Assembly: GCA_964250215.1 (NCBI GenBank)
Contig: CAXUEX010000070.1
Span: 1 to 14,143, forward strand
Reading direction: 5' to 3'
DNA: 14,143 bases
Origin: DAIDJM01 sp964250215
GTDB taxonomy: Bacteria; Pseudomonadota; Alphaproteobacteria; Acetobacterales; Acetobacteraceae
Below the pieces are notes generated by a model that searched no databases, was not told the origin of the DNA, and saw only the letters and a list, made by a program, of their open reading frames with translations. Positions 1-7,800 of the stretch are shown piece by piece (within the stretch, counting starts at the first letter, position 1; each line of letters opens with the position of its first letter). Both the position numbers and the translations under genes were made by a program.

Positions 1-1
1 C

Positions 2-37
2 GAGCCGATGAAGTTGCTCGACAAAACAATGACCTAG
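2..37 (+). CDS. possible C-terminal tail of a gene entering from the left (partial)
   Basis: Reading from base 2 gives EPMKLLDKTMT followed by TAG at 35-37. The stop codon is the first three bases of a perfect palindrome, an arrangement expected when the palindrome serves as the 3' end of an upstream gene. Eleven codons are too few to recognise a family or to exclude chance. The frame is open to the window edge, so a real gene would lie mostly outside. Confidence 0.3.
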   Translation, partial: EPMKLLDKTMT

Positions 38-86
38 AGCGTGACCGGCACCGATGTCCGATTCAATCCGAGCCGGTCACGCTCTA
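35..86. repeat. perfect 15-bp intergenic palindrome (possible transcription terminator)
   Basis: The left arm at 35-49 (TAGAGCGTGACCGGC) is the exact reverse complement of 72-86, with a 22-nt loop between them. It sits between the possible upstream stop codon (35-37) and the PfpI-like gene. It lacks a T-tract, so it is not a classical intrinsic terminator. Palindromes starting TAGAGC-TGA are, from memory, common between genes of alphaproteobacteria and usually dispersed in many copies; the copy number here cannot be seen. It could stabilise 3' ends or be a dispersed repeat. Confidence 0.75.
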
Positions 87-145
87 AGCCGCCGCGAACC
101 CGCTCGCGCCGCGGCCGTTGCCTTGCAGAACAGCAGGAGCGTGGC

Positions 146-703
146 ATGGCCGATATCAAGGGAATGAAGGTCGCGATACTGGCGACCGACGGCGTGGAGC
201 AGGTGGAGCTCACGGGGCCGCTCGATGCGCTGCGCCAGGCCGGCGCCGAGCCGGTGGTGATCTCGGTGAAGTCCGGCCACATCCAGGGCATGAACCACGA
301 CGAGAAGGGGGACCCGATCCCGGTGGACAAAACCCTGGATCAAGCGCGGCCCGAGGAATATGCGGCCCTGGTGCTGCCCGGTGGCGTCGCAAACCCTGAC
401 AAGCTGCGCACCCAGCCCAAGGCGGTGGCGTTCGTCCGCCACTTCGCGCAATCCGGCAAGCCGATCGCCGCCATCTGCCACGGCCCATGGACGCTCATTG
501 AGGCCGGCGCCGTGCAAGGCAAGCGCATGACGTCCTGGCCCTCGCTGAAGACCGATCTGGCCAACGCGGGCGCCACTTGGGTGGACGAGACGGTGGTGCG
601 CGACGGCAAGCTGGTGACTTCCCGCAAGCCGGACGACATCCCCGCTTTCAACCGCGAAATGCTGGCCATGTTCGCCGAAAGCGTGGAGCGCCGCGCCGCC
701 TGA
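146..703 (+). CDS. DJ-1/PfpI family protein (type 1 glutamine amidotransferase-like; YhbO/PfpI-type)
   Basis: A 185-residue cytosolic protein of the DJ-1/PfpI superfamily. Family members have been described as intracellular proteases, glyoxalases or protein/nucleotide deglycases acting on methylglyoxal damage; which applies here cannot be told. Visible landmarks are an N-terminal beta strand with the acidic site residue E18 (in GVEQVEL), the LVLPGG turn at 75-80, and the nucleophile elbow AICHGP with C111-H112. Length matches the PfpI/YhbO branch. The ATG at 146 is chosen because AGGAG lies about 7 nt upstream and the family N-terminus starts here. The frame is open back to 41, but those extra residues are arginine-rich and unlike the family. 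A strong hairpin follows the stop codon, so it is probably a single-gene transcript. No clear promoter is visible between the palindrome and the start. Confidence 0.93.
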   Translation: MADIKGMKVAILATDGVEQVELTGPLDALRQAGAEPVVISVKSGHIQGMNHDEKGDPIPVDKTLDQARPEEYAALVLPGGVANPDKLRTQPKAVAFVRHFAQSGKPIAAICHGPWTLIEAGAVQGKRMTSWPSLKTDLANAGATWVDETVVRDGKLVTSRKPDDIPAFNREMLAMFAESVERRAA

Positions 704-730
704 TCCCCTCGGCCACTGTGACAAATTGGC

Positions 731-757
731 AAAAAGCCCGACGCTGTCGGGCTTTTT
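731..757 (+). terminator. intrinsic terminator after the PfpI-like gene
   Basis: A perfect 12-bp stem (AAAAAGCCCGAC with GTCGGGCTTTTT, 3-nt loop GCT) lies 28 bp after the stop codon. The GC core is flanked by A5 and T5, so it would work as a rho-independent terminator on the plus strand. It is symmetrical enough to act on the other strand too. It separates the PfpI-like gene from the next gene. Confidence 0.87.
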
Positions 758-820
758 GCTTGATCGATCTTTATAGCTTCGGCACTTTTCCCCTCGACCA
801 CCTCGGGAGGGCGTCGAATC

Positions 821-1222
821 ATGCGGCAAAAGCTGCGACCGGCGATGTGTCTGCTGGCCGGTTCCGCCATTGTGCTGTGTGCCGCGGGCAAGCCGCCAAC
901 GGCCGCGTCGCTGCCGGTGCAGATCGCCGATACCGGCCCGCTGGCCGCCACTTACGCCGCGCCAGTCGCTCCGGTGCAGAAGATGCCCGATCAACTCACC
1001 GCATCCCAGGCGATGTTCGAGGCGGCGCCCGTGCCGAACCGGACCCTGGATGCCCCTGACAGTGCCGGGTCGGCGCCCACCACCCAGCTTGCGCCCGCGC
1101 TGCTTTCGGAAAAGGCCGCCTTTGCCGGGGACGGGTTCAGCGGCGGCTCCAGCCAGGAACAGGCCACCACCGACCGGCAGCACCCCGCCGCCGGTCTCAG
1201 CCTGAGCGTGCCGGTCAAGTAG
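821..1222 (+). CDS. small exported protein of unknown function
   Basis: A 133-residue protein I do not recognise. The first ~23 residues look like a signal peptide: basic start (MRQKLR), hydrophobic core (CLLAGSAIVLC), then small residues AAG. Cysteine C20 follows V-L rather than small residues, so the lipobox is poor and a secreted or periplasmic product is likelier than a lipoprotein. The mature part is rich in Ala, Pro, Ser and Thr with no predicted fold by eye, and looks disordered. The start is supported by GGGAGG at 805-810, 10 nt upstream. Upstream is the terminator at 731-757, so it needs its own promoter, which I cannot define. It converges with the propeller gene, leaving only 39 bp between the two stop codons and no clear terminator there. 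Confidence 0.65.
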   Translation: MRQKLRPAMCLLAGSAIVLCAAGKPPTAASLPVQIADTGPLAATYAAPVAPVQKMPDQLTASQAMFEAAPVPNRTLDAPDSAGSAPTTQLAPALLSEKAAFAGDGFSGGSSQEQATTDRQHPAAGLSLSVPVK

Positions 1223-1261
1223 CCGGCTTTTATCGGCGCGGGCTTCTCGCCGCGGCCGTCC

Positions 1262-2416
1262 CTATCGGCAGCTATGCAGGATCAGGCTGCGTTGCGCCTG
1301 CGGCCCATCGAACGCACCCACGGCCCACACATCGTGTCCGATCGCCGCCACGTCCGCGAGCAGACTGCTGCCCGCGCGCGACGGGCTGGGGCTCGGCTCG
1401 ATGTTCCACCGCCCACCAGCAGCTTCGCGCTCGATGAGCGTGAACTGCCGGCCTTTCGCGTCGCTCGTGGCGCCCACGGCCCACGCGGTGCCGTCCGGCG
1501 CCGCGCCGATGCCATAGAAATTGTTGTCGAAGCTGCCGGCATGGGCCACGCGCTGCACGGCAAACCCGTGGTTCGGGGTTGCGGCCTCCGCCAGGCCCAG
1601 CGTTCCGACCGGATCGTTCTCCGCCTCGCCGCTGGCATGCAGCGTGCCCAGCCCGTCGGCCGCGATGCGATACAGCCGTGTGGTGGCGAAACCATCGGGC
1701 GGGGAGGGGGCGGGATGCCACGCGGCCCCGTTCCATGTGAGGATCAGCGCCCGATCCGGGCCTCTTGTGCCGGCGCTTTCGCCCACGGCCCAGATCTCGT
1801 TGCCACGCGCGGTGACGCTGTAGAGAATGTTGCCGGTGGCACCCGGGTCGGGGCTCGGCACGATCGTCCAACTCGAACCGTCGAAATGCTCGATCAACGT
1901 GTGGAAATTGTCGATCGGCTGTTCGTATTCGCCCACCGCCCAGATATCGTGCGCGGAATTCGCGTGCACGCCGAACAGCACCGCGGCCAAACCCGGATCC
2001 ACCGGATGCGGCACGATATGCCAGGCCGCACGGTCCCAGTGCAGGATCAGCGTGCGCGAGAGGAAATGCGTGGGGTCGATCGAATATCCCACGGCCCAGG
2101 CCTCGCCGTTCGGCACGGCGGTGACCTGATGCAGCGCATTCGCCTGCGGCCCGTCGTTCGGGCTTTCCACGTTCGACCACGACTTGCCATCGTAATGCGC
2201 CGTGAAACTGCGCGTTATATTCGGCCGCGTGTTCGGAATGTATTGGCCGACCGCCCACACATCGTCCGGCGCCGTCCCGGCGATCGCCGCAAAGGTGTTG
2301 TCGCCCGTCATGCTGATGTCGGGGCTCTTCACCTGAGTCCATATTTGGCAGGCGGCGGCCAGGCCGGCGCCTGGGGCGAAGGCCACCAGCAGCGCCAGCG
2401 TGCAATGCCGCATCAT
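1262..2416 (-). CDS. exported seven-repeat WAVG beta-propeller-like protein
   Basis: A 384-residue protein. Residues 1-22 look like a signal peptide (MMRHCTLALLVAF...LAAA) with C23 just after it. Then come seven evenly spaced repeats: the W of (D/A)xxWAVG falls at 54, 107, 159, 209, 260 (degenerate, LHASG), 312 and 364, about 52 residues apart. Between them recur L-I-x-H-[WF]-[DN]-G-x-[AS]-W and V-P-S-P. Seven such repeats suggest a seven-bladed propeller. The first strand (IWTQVKSP, 25-32) would complete the last blade, which ends in LILHSCR. The start is the ATG whose ATGA overlaps the stop codon of the phosphoesterase gene, so the two are probably translationally coupled. The role is unknown; a binding or scaffold protein for the exported phosphoesterase, or for a surface polymer, is an inference. 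Confidence 0.88.
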   Translation of the reverse strand: MMRHCTLALLVAFAPGAGLAAACQIWTQVKSPDISMTGDNTFAAIAGTAPDDVWAVGQYIPNTRPNITRSFTAHYDGKSWSNVESPNDGPQANALHQVTAVPNGEAWAVGYSIDPTHFLSRTLILHWDRAAWHIVPHPVDPGLAAVLFGVHANSAHDIWAVGEYEQPIDNFHTLIEHFDGSSWTIVPSPDPGATGNILYSVTARGNEIWAVGESAGTRGPDRALILTWNGAAWHPAPSPPDGFATTRLYRIAADGLGTLHASGEAENDPVGTLGLAEAATPNHGFAVQRVAHAGSFDNNFYGIGAAPDGTAWAVGATSDAKGRQFTLIEREAAGGRWNIEPSPSPSRAGSSLLADVAAIGHDVWAVGAFDGPQAQRSLILHSCR

Positions 2417-3393
2417 GGCGCCACCGCGAAAAGCTTCGTCATCGGCACCACGCCCTCCGCCGTATCGCAGGCATGGGCGATGCAGCCCAGGCCGAACGCC
2501 ATCTCGATGGTCTGCAGCAACGAATAATGATTGTAAGGCGTGCCGTCGCGGATGCCGCGCGGACCGTGGCTGGTGATCACCACCGTGAAAACCTTGCCGG
2601 TGCCGGGCACCGCGCCGCAGCAGCCTGCGCTGCCATTGCCTTCGTCGTAGGTAATCACGATCGCATTGTTGCCACTCGCCCAGAACGGCGCGGCCGTGAT
2701 CGCGCCCACGAGCTTGCCCACATACACATCGGCGCGCCGGATCAGCGCCACGTCCAGCGTATCGCCCGGATTGCCGCTGTCGCCGCACCACGGCGGCGAG
2801 CCATGCATGTCGGTGCAATGATCCGGCACGATGTAGGAAAACCGCGGCGGCGATCCCGCCAGATCGGCCGCAAGTTGCGTCACCGGCACCATGTGGTCGC
2901 GCTCGGCCTGCGTCACGATGTTGTATTGAAAATACACGATCCCGTTATGCTTCGCGCCGTACAGCGCGCTCACGTCGGGCACGCCGTTGCACCGCCCCGG
3001 AAAGCACACGCCGAGATAGCCGGGATGCGGAATGGATTGCAGATAGCCTTTCCAGCTCACGCCCGCCGCATCGAGCTGCTGCATCAGATTGGGCGCGGCC
3101 ACCAGGTGCGTGTAGTATGGATTGTCGTCGCGGATGCCGAAGGCGCTGCCGCCGAGCATGGCAACATAATTCGGCGCGCTGGGATCGGATGTGGAGTAGT
3201 AGGCGGTGGCCAGCCCATAGGCCTGCGCGAGCGCGTTCAGATTGGGGGCAGCTGGATTGTCGAGGATCTGCGGGTAGCCGTGGTTTTCCTCGATGACGAG
3301 GAAAATGTGATCGTAGGGCGGAAACGGGGCGGCGGCGGCGGCTGGCCCGGCGAACCAGGCGACAAAAACCGCGAACAAACAGGCTAAACGCAT
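2413..3393 (-). CDS. secreted phosphoesterase (PF04185: acid phosphatase/phospholipase C superfamily)
   Basis: A 326-residue protein. MRLACLFAVFVAWFAGPAAAAA is a clear signal peptide, and the mature protein should be periplasmic or secreted. Family signatures are FLVIEENHGYPQI near the mature N-terminus (the E-N metal-site motif), a central VPDHCTDMHG segment, VITYDEGNG, and the C-terminal GPRGIRDGTPYNHYSLLQTIE block. The superfamily hydrolyses phosphate mono- or diesters and includes phospholipases C and acid phosphatases; the substrate cannot be read here. Several cysteines (CFPGRC, GCCG, GCIAHAC) suggest disulphides. The start at 3393 is preferred over an in-frame ATG at 3429 because AGAGGTGG lies about 5 nt upstream and the signal peptide begins there. 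The stop TGA overlaps the next start as ATGA. Confidence 0.92.
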   Translation of the reverse strand: MRLACLFAVFVAWFAGPAAAAAPFPPYDHIFLVIEENHGYPQILDNPAAPNLNALAQAYGLATAYYSTSDPSAPNYVAMLGGSAFGIRDDNPYYTHLVAAPNLMQQLDAAGVSWKGYLQSIPHPGYLGVCFPGRCNGVPDVSALYGAKHNGIVYFQYNIVTQAERDHMVPVTQLAADLAGSPPRFSYIVPDHCTDMHGSPPWCGDSGNPGDTLDVALIRRADVYVGKLVGAITAAPFWASGNNAIVITYDEGNGSAGCCGAVPGTGKVFTVVITSHGPRGIRDGTPYNHYSLLQTIEMAFGLGCIAHACDTAEGVVPMTKLFAVAP

Positions 3394-3429
3394 AAGCCAC
3401 CTCTGCCGGTCGGGACCGCAGCGACGCAA

Positions 3430-3459
3430 AGGCTACGGGCGGAGTGAGAAGCGCGTCAA
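3430..3459 (-). promoter_or_regulatory. weak candidate promoter for the phosphoesterase/propeller unit
   Basis: On the minus strand TTGACG (3459-3454) is followed after 18 bp by TAGCCT (3435-3430). The -35 box is 5/6 to consensus and the -10 only 3/6. It lies in the 102-bp gap between the gyrB stop codon and the phosphoesterase start, where no intrinsic terminator for gyrB is seen, so read-through from gyrB is also possible. Confidence 0.3.
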
Positions 3460-3495
3460 TCGCAGAAAGATGACAGTTGGCACTCGATTCCCGCG

Positions 3496-5946
3496 TCATA
3501 CGTCCAGATTGGCCACCTTCAGCGCATTGCTCACAATGAAATCCCGCCGCGGCTCCACCACGTCGCCCATCAGCGTCGAAAACACCTGCGCCGCATCCTC
3601 CAGATCACCCACCCGCACTTGCAACAGCGTGCGCGCCACCGGATCGAGCGTGGTTTTCCAGAGCTGATCGGCGTTCATCTCACCCAGGCCTTTGAAGCGC
3701 TGGATGGTCAGCCCGCGCCGCCCGTGTTGCAAAATGCGCTCGAACGCGCTGGCCGGCCCGTGCACGGCGGCTTCCTGTTGCGCATCGAAGCGCAGCACCG
3801 CCGGACCGCTAAAACGCTGCGCCAGCACATCGGCGCGCTCGGCCAGCCACCGCGCTTCGGCGCTGCGCAGGAAAGCCGGATCGAAACTATAGCGTTCCAC
3901 CACCGATCGCACCGTGCGCCGCAACTGCACGCCCTGGCCATCCGCCGCCACGATCCAGCCACGCTCGTTCGGCAAAGCCACCGCATCCAGCCGCGCCGCC
4001 ATCGTTTGCGCCCGGGCCTGCGCGCGTTCCGCATCGGGCGTCAGCACACCGGAAATCGCCGCCTGTTCCAGCAGCGCCAATGGCACGTTGCCCGCCGCCA
4101 ACCGACGCAACTGCGCGTAACTCTCGCGCAGCAGCGGCATTTCCTCCGCCAGTTCCGCGCCCGTAAGCACGTGCCCGTCCGCGTAGGTGAGCGATGCGCC
4201 GGAAAGCGCCTTTTCCAGCAGAAAATCGTCGAGCGCCCGATCGTCCTTCAAATACCGGTCGTCGTTGCCGCGTTTCGCGCGATACAGCGGCGGCTGCGCA
4301 ATGAACAGATGGCCCCGCTCGATCAGCTCCGGCATCTGGCGGAAAAAGAATGTCAGCAGCAGCGTGCGAATGTGGCTGCCGTCCACATCGGCATCGGTCA
4401 TGATCACGATGCGGTGGTAGCGCAGCTTGGCAATGTCGAAACCGCCCTGCTCCGGTTCGCCGCGGCCGATGCCGGTGCCCAGCGCGGTGATCAGCGTGCC
4501 GATCTCCTGGCTGCCCAGCATCCGATCGAAGCGCGCGCGCTCCACGTTCAGGATCTTGCCTTTCAGCGGCAGGATCGCCTGGCTCTTGCGGTCGCGGCCG
4601 CCCTTCGCCGAGCCGCCGGCGCTGTCGCCCTCCACGATGAAGATTTCCGATTTCGCCGGATCGCGTTCCTGGCAATCCGCCAGTTTTCCCGGCAGCGTCG
4701 ATACGTCCAGCACGCCTTTGCGCCGCGTCAGTTCGCGCGCCTTCCGTGCCGCCTCGCGCGCCGCCGCCGCATCCATCACCTTCTGGATGATGCCTTTCGC
4801 TTCCTTCGGATGCAGCTCGAACCAATGACCGATCGCATCGGCCGTCACCGCCTGCACCACCGGCTGCACCTCGCTGGAAACCAGTTTATCCTTGGTCTGG
4901 CTGGAGAATTTCGGATCGGGCACCTTCACCGAAAGCACCGCCGTCATGCCCTCGCGCATGTCGTCGCCCACCAGCGCCAGGCCTTCCTTCTTGCCCATGC
5001 CCTCGGCGTATTTCGAAACCACCCGCGTCAGCGCCTGGCGGAATCCGGCCAGATGCGCGCCGCCATCGCGCTGCGGGATGTTGTTCGTGAAACACAGCAT
5101 CGTCTCGTGGAAGCTGTCGTTCCAGGAGAGCGCGAATTCCACCCGGATGCCGCTCGCCGCATCGTCGGCCGCTACCGAAATGCAAGGCGTGAACACCGGG
5201 TTCTTCGCGCGATCGAGATATTCCACGAACGAGGCGAGCCCGCCCTCGTAGCACATCCTCACCTCCTGCGGCGGCGCGTGCCGCTCGTCGCAAAGCCGGA
5301 TGTGCAGCCCGGAATTGAGAAAAGCCAGCTCGCGCAGACGCCGTTCCAGGATCGCAAAATCGTACTCGGTCTTCGTGAACGTGCCGGCGCTCGGCTTATA
5401 CGTAACCTCCGTGCCCTGGGCACGATCCGCCGGCCCCGTGATCGCCAGCGGCGCTTCCGCATCGCCATGCCGGAAGCGAATCAGATGCGTCTGGCCGTTG
5501 CGCCAGATGCGCACCTCCATCCATTCCGAAAGCGCATTCACCACCGCCGCGCCCACGCCATGCAGGCCGCCGGAAACCTTGTAGGAATTCTGATTGAACT
5601 TGCCGCCCGCGTGCAACCGCGTCAGCACCACCTCGGCCGCCGATACACCTTCCTCCGCGTGCAGATCGGTGGGAATGCCGCGACCGTCGTCGCGCACCGT
5701 CACCGATCCGTCGCCGTTCAAAACCAGCTCCACATGGTGCGCAAATCCCGCCTGCGCTTCGTCCACGGCGTTGTCGATGATCTCGAACGCCATATGGTGC
5801 AGGCCGGAGCCGTCATCCGTGTCGCCGATATACATGCCGGGCCGCTTGCGCACCGCATCCAGCCCGCGCAGCACGGAAATGGAGGCCGCATCGTAATCCT
5901 GCCCCGCAGGCTCGGAATCGGGCGCAGGGACGGCGTTGTCGGACAT
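3496..5946 (-). CDS. gyrB: DNA gyrase subunit B
   Basis: An 816-residue, full-length ATPase subunit of DNA gyrase (A2B2), which introduces negative supercoils. The N-terminal GHKL ATPase has EIIDNAVDEA (55-64, with catalytic E55 and N59), DDGRGIP (86-92) and GGLHGVG (126-132). The transducer QTK loop is SSQTKDKL (348-355). The TOPRIM domain has EGDSAGGSA (439-447) and the metal-binding DADVDG (518-523). The C-terminal tail has IQRFKGLGEMN and ends VSNALKVANLDV, as in GyrB rather than ParE. The start is MSDNAVPAP; no good Shine-Dalgarno is visible, but the short acidic leader before SISVLRGLDAVRKRPGMYIG is normal. The neighbours are a hydrolase and an oxidoreductase, not dnaN/recF. The 81-bp upstream gap carries a candidate promoter, and no intrinsic terminator follows. 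Confidence 0.98.
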   Translation of the reverse strand: MSDNAVPAPDSEPAGQDYDAASISVLRGLDAVRKRPGMYIGDTDDGSGLHHMAFEIIDNAVDEAQAGFAHHVELVLNGDGSVTVRDDGRGIPTDLHAEEGVSAAEVVLTRLHAGGKFNQNSYKVSGGLHGVGAAVVNALSEWMEVRIWRNGQTHLIRFRHGDAEAPLAITGPADRAQGTEVTYKPSAGTFTKTEYDFAILERRLRELAFLNSGLHIRLCDERHAPPQEVRMCYEGGLASFVEYLDRAKNPVFTPCISVAADDAASGIRVEFALSWNDSFHETMLCFTNNIPQRDGGAHLAGFRQALTRVVSKYAEGMGKKEGLALVGDDMREGMTAVLSVKVPDPKFSSQTKDKLVSSEVQPVVQAVTADAIGHWFELHPKEAKGIIQKVMDAAAAREAARKARELTRRKGVLDVSTLPGKLADCQERDPAKSEIFIVEGDSAGGSAKGGRDRKSQAILPLKGKILNVERARFDRMLGSQEIGTLITALGTGIGRGEPEQGGFDIAKLRYHRIVIMTDADVDGSHIRTLLLTFFFRQMPELIERGHLFIAQPPLYRAKRGNDDRYLKDDRALDDFLLEKALSGASLTYADGHVLTGAELAEEMPLLRESYAQLRRLAAGNVPLALLEQAAISGVLTPDAERAQARAQTMAARLDAVALPNERGWIVAADGQGVQLRRTVRSVVERYSFDPAFLRSAEARWLAERADVLAQRFSGPAVLRFDAQQEAAVHGPASAFERILQHGRRGLTIQRFKGLGEMNADQLWKTTLDPVARTLLQVRVGDLEDAAQVFSTLMGDVVEPRRDFIVSNALKVANLDV

Positions 5947-5984
5947 GCCGGTGAGAAACTCCGAAAAAAGTGGGGAACAGTCGG

Positions 5985-6013
5985 AATATAGGCTCGCGCG
6001 GCGATTTCCGCAA
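5985..6013 (-). promoter_or_regulatory. candidate sigma70-type promoter of gyrB
   Basis: On the minus strand TTGCGG (6013-6008) and TATATT (5990-5985) are separated by exactly 17 bp. The -10 is 5/6 and the -35 3/6 to consensus. The expected start point would leave a leader of about 30 nt before the gyrB ATG. Gyrase promoters in other bacteria respond to supercoiling; nothing in the sequence proves that here. Confidence 0.5.
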
Positions 6014-6027
6014 AGCCGGAAGCTGCC

Positions 6028-6783
6028 TCAGAGCCCTGTCGCGGCCAGGAATTCCGCCGGCTTCTCCGTGTGCAGCCAGTGCCCGGCGCCGGCCACGGTG
6101 GCAAAGCCGGCGCGCGGGAACAGTGCCTGAACCGTCGCGTGGTCGGCGGCCCGCACGTAGTCGGAGGCGCCGCCCAGCACGAAGCGCGCCGGCCCATCGT
6201 ACCGCCTGCCGGCCAGCGCTTCCGGCCAGCCTTCCAGATCGGCCATGGCCGCCGCAATCTCGGCCAATCCCAGGCGCCATTTCGGCTGGGCCGCCGAGAA
6301 ATCCAGATTCTGTAGCAGAAAGCCACGCATTCCGGCATCGGGCAGCCATCCGGCCAGCGCCGCATCGGCCGCCGCTCGGTTCATCCCCGGCGCCAGATCA
6401 AGCCGCAGCAGCGCCGCCGCCACCGCCGCATTGCCGTGCCCCTGCGCCACCGGCGCGATATCGGCCACCACCAGCCGCGAAACCTCGCCCGGATGCAGCA
6501 GCGCCGCCGCGCAGGCGGCCTTGCCACCCATCGAATGACCCAGCAGCGCAGCCGGCAGCGCCTGCAGCCGCGCCAACGTTTCGATCACATCGCTCGCCAG
6601 CGACACGTAATCCATCGCCGCGCCATGCGGGCTGCCGCCATGGTTGCGCATATCGAGCGAAATCACCCGCCAACGTGCGGAAACCGCCCGCGCAATCCCG
6701 CCCAGGTTGCGCCCCCGGCCGAACAGCCCGTGCAGCAGCGCCAGTGCCGGCCCCGAGCCCAGGCATTCGGCATGCAGGATCAT
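6028..6783 (-). CDS. alpha/beta-fold hydrolase, YbfF-like esterase
   Basis: A 251-residue cytosolic alpha/beta hydrolase. Landmarks in order: the oxyanion region LLHGLFG (16-22), LDMRNHGGSP (43-52), the nucleophile elbow GHSMGG with S84, VADIAP (106-111), and the catalytic histidine in GAGHWLHTEKP (H235). A likely acid is in the GGASDY segment (D208). The RNHG...SP, GHSMGGKA and ADIAP blocks match the YbfF acyl-CoA/ester hydrolase branch as I remember it. The natural substrate is unknown. The start ATG at 6783 overlaps the oxidoreductase stop codon as ATGA, which fixes the start and implies translational coupling. The open frame continues far upstream, but that part is antisense-like noise over the oxidoreductase gene. 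Confidence 0.92.
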   Translation of the reverse strand: MILHAECLGSGPALALLHGLFGRGRNLGGIARAVSARWRVISLDMRNHGGSPHGAAMDYVSLASDVIETLARLQALPAALLGHSMGGKAACAAALLHPGEVSRLVVADIAPVAQGHGNAAVAAALLRLDLAPGMNRAAADAALAGWLPDAGMRGFLLQNLDFSAAQPKWRLGLAEIAAAMADLEGWPEALAGRRYDGPARFVLGGASDYVRAADHATVQALFPRAGFATVAGAGHWLHTEKPAEFLAATGL

Positions 6784-7781
6784 GCCACTGTCAGAACAAC
6801 CTTGCCGATATGCGCGCCGTCCTCCAGCGTGCGATGCGCCGCCGCCGCCTCGGCCAGCGGAAACACGCCGTGGATCACCGGCGCGCACCGTCCGGCATCC
6901 AGCGCCGGCCACACCCGCTGCCGCAGCGCACCGGCGATCGCCGCCTTCTCCGCCCGCGTGCGCGGCCGCATCGTGCTGCCGGTGATCGTCAGGCGACGCT
7001 GCATCACCGGCAGGATATCGAATTCCGGATCGCGCGTGCCGCCCTGCACCGCAATCACCACCAGCCGCCCGTCCTTCGCCAGCACGGAGATGTTGCGGGA
7101 AAGATACGAGCCCGCCACCATATCCAGCACCACGTCCACGCCGCGCCCATCCGTCAGCCGTTTCGTCTCGGCCACAAAATCCTGCTGCCGGTAATCCATC
7201 GCCGCCTCGGCCCCCAGCTCGACGCAGGCCGCGCATTTCGCCGCCGAGCCCGCCGTAGCCAGCACGCGCGCGCCGAATTCGCGCGCCAGCAGAATCGCCG
7301 TGGTGCCAATGCCGCTCGCGCCGCCATGCACGAGTAGCGCTTCGCCGGCGGCCAGCCGCCCATGCCCGAACAGATTGGCCCACACCGTGAAATGCGTCTC
7401 CGGCAGCGCCGCGGCGCGCACCGCATCGTAGCCGCGCGGCCAGGGCAGACACTGGCCCTGCGGCGCCGTGCAATATTCCGCATAGCCGCCGCCGTTCACC
7501 AGCGCGCACACCCGATCGCCCAACCGCCAGGCGTTGGCGCCTTCGCCCAGCGCTGCCACCTCGCCGGCCACTTCCAGTCCCAGCACCGGGCTGGCATCGG
7601 TCGGTGGCGGATAGCGGCCGGCGCGCTGCAGCAGATCGGGCCGGTTCACGCCGGCGGCTTCCACCCGGATCAGCACCTCGCCGGAACCCGGCTGCGGCAC
7701 TTTCCCGCGCTCCATGCGCAAACTGTCCGGCCCGCCGGCGCCGCTCTGGCCCACGAATCGCATTGTTGGGGGCAAGCTCAT
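6780..7781 (-). CDS. NAD(P)H quinone oxidoreductase, PIG3/zinc-independent MDR family
   Basis: A 333-residue medium-chain dehydrogenase/reductase without the zinc ligands. The N-terminal GroES-like domain has GEVLIRVEAAGVNRPDLLQR (34-53), GLEVAGEV (68-75) and GDRVCAL (88-94). The Rossmann domain has LLVHGGASGIGTTAI (149-163), the NADPH-binding glycine motif typical of the PIG3/QOR group. Family members reduce quinones with NADPH. The start ATG at 7781 has AAGGG about 8 nt upstream; a second in-frame ATG at 7763 is an alternative, giving MRFVGQ. The gene lies 19 bp after the small proline-rich reading frame and overlaps the hydrolase start by 4 bp, so the oxidoreductase and hydrolase are one unit. 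The pairing suggests a shared small-molecule or detoxification role (inference). Confidence 0.95.
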   Translation of the reverse strand: MSLPPTMRFVGQSGAGGPDSLRMERGKVPQPGSGEVLIRVEAAGVNRPDLLQRAGRYPPPTDASPVLGLEVAGEVAALGEGANAWRLGDRVCALVNGGGYAEYCTAPQGQCLPWPRGYDAVRAAALPETHFTVWANLFGHGRLAAGEALLVHGGASGIGTTAILLAREFGARVLATAGSAAKCAACVELGAEAAMDYRQQDFVAETKRLTDGRGVDVVLDMVAGSYLSRNISVLAKDGRLVVIAVQGGTRDPEFDILPVMQRRLTITGSTMRPRTRAEKAAIAGALRQRVWPALDAGRCAPVIHGVFPLAEAAAAHRTLEDGAHIGKVVLTVA

Positions 7782-7800
7782 GCCAGCCCTTGTGACAGCA

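Noticed and set aside
2473..3387. 304-codon plus-strand open frame
   Set aside because: Antisense to the phosphoesterase, whose motifs, signal peptide and ribosome binding site are clear.
3619..5991. 790-codon open frame on the plus strand
   Set aside because: It lies antisense to gyrB over nearly its whole length, and its Arg/His/Gln-rich product is typical of the reverse complement of a GC-rich gene.
5970..7337. 455-codon plus-strand open frame
   Set aside because: Pro/Arg/Ala-rich shadow of the hydrolase and oxidoreductase genes.
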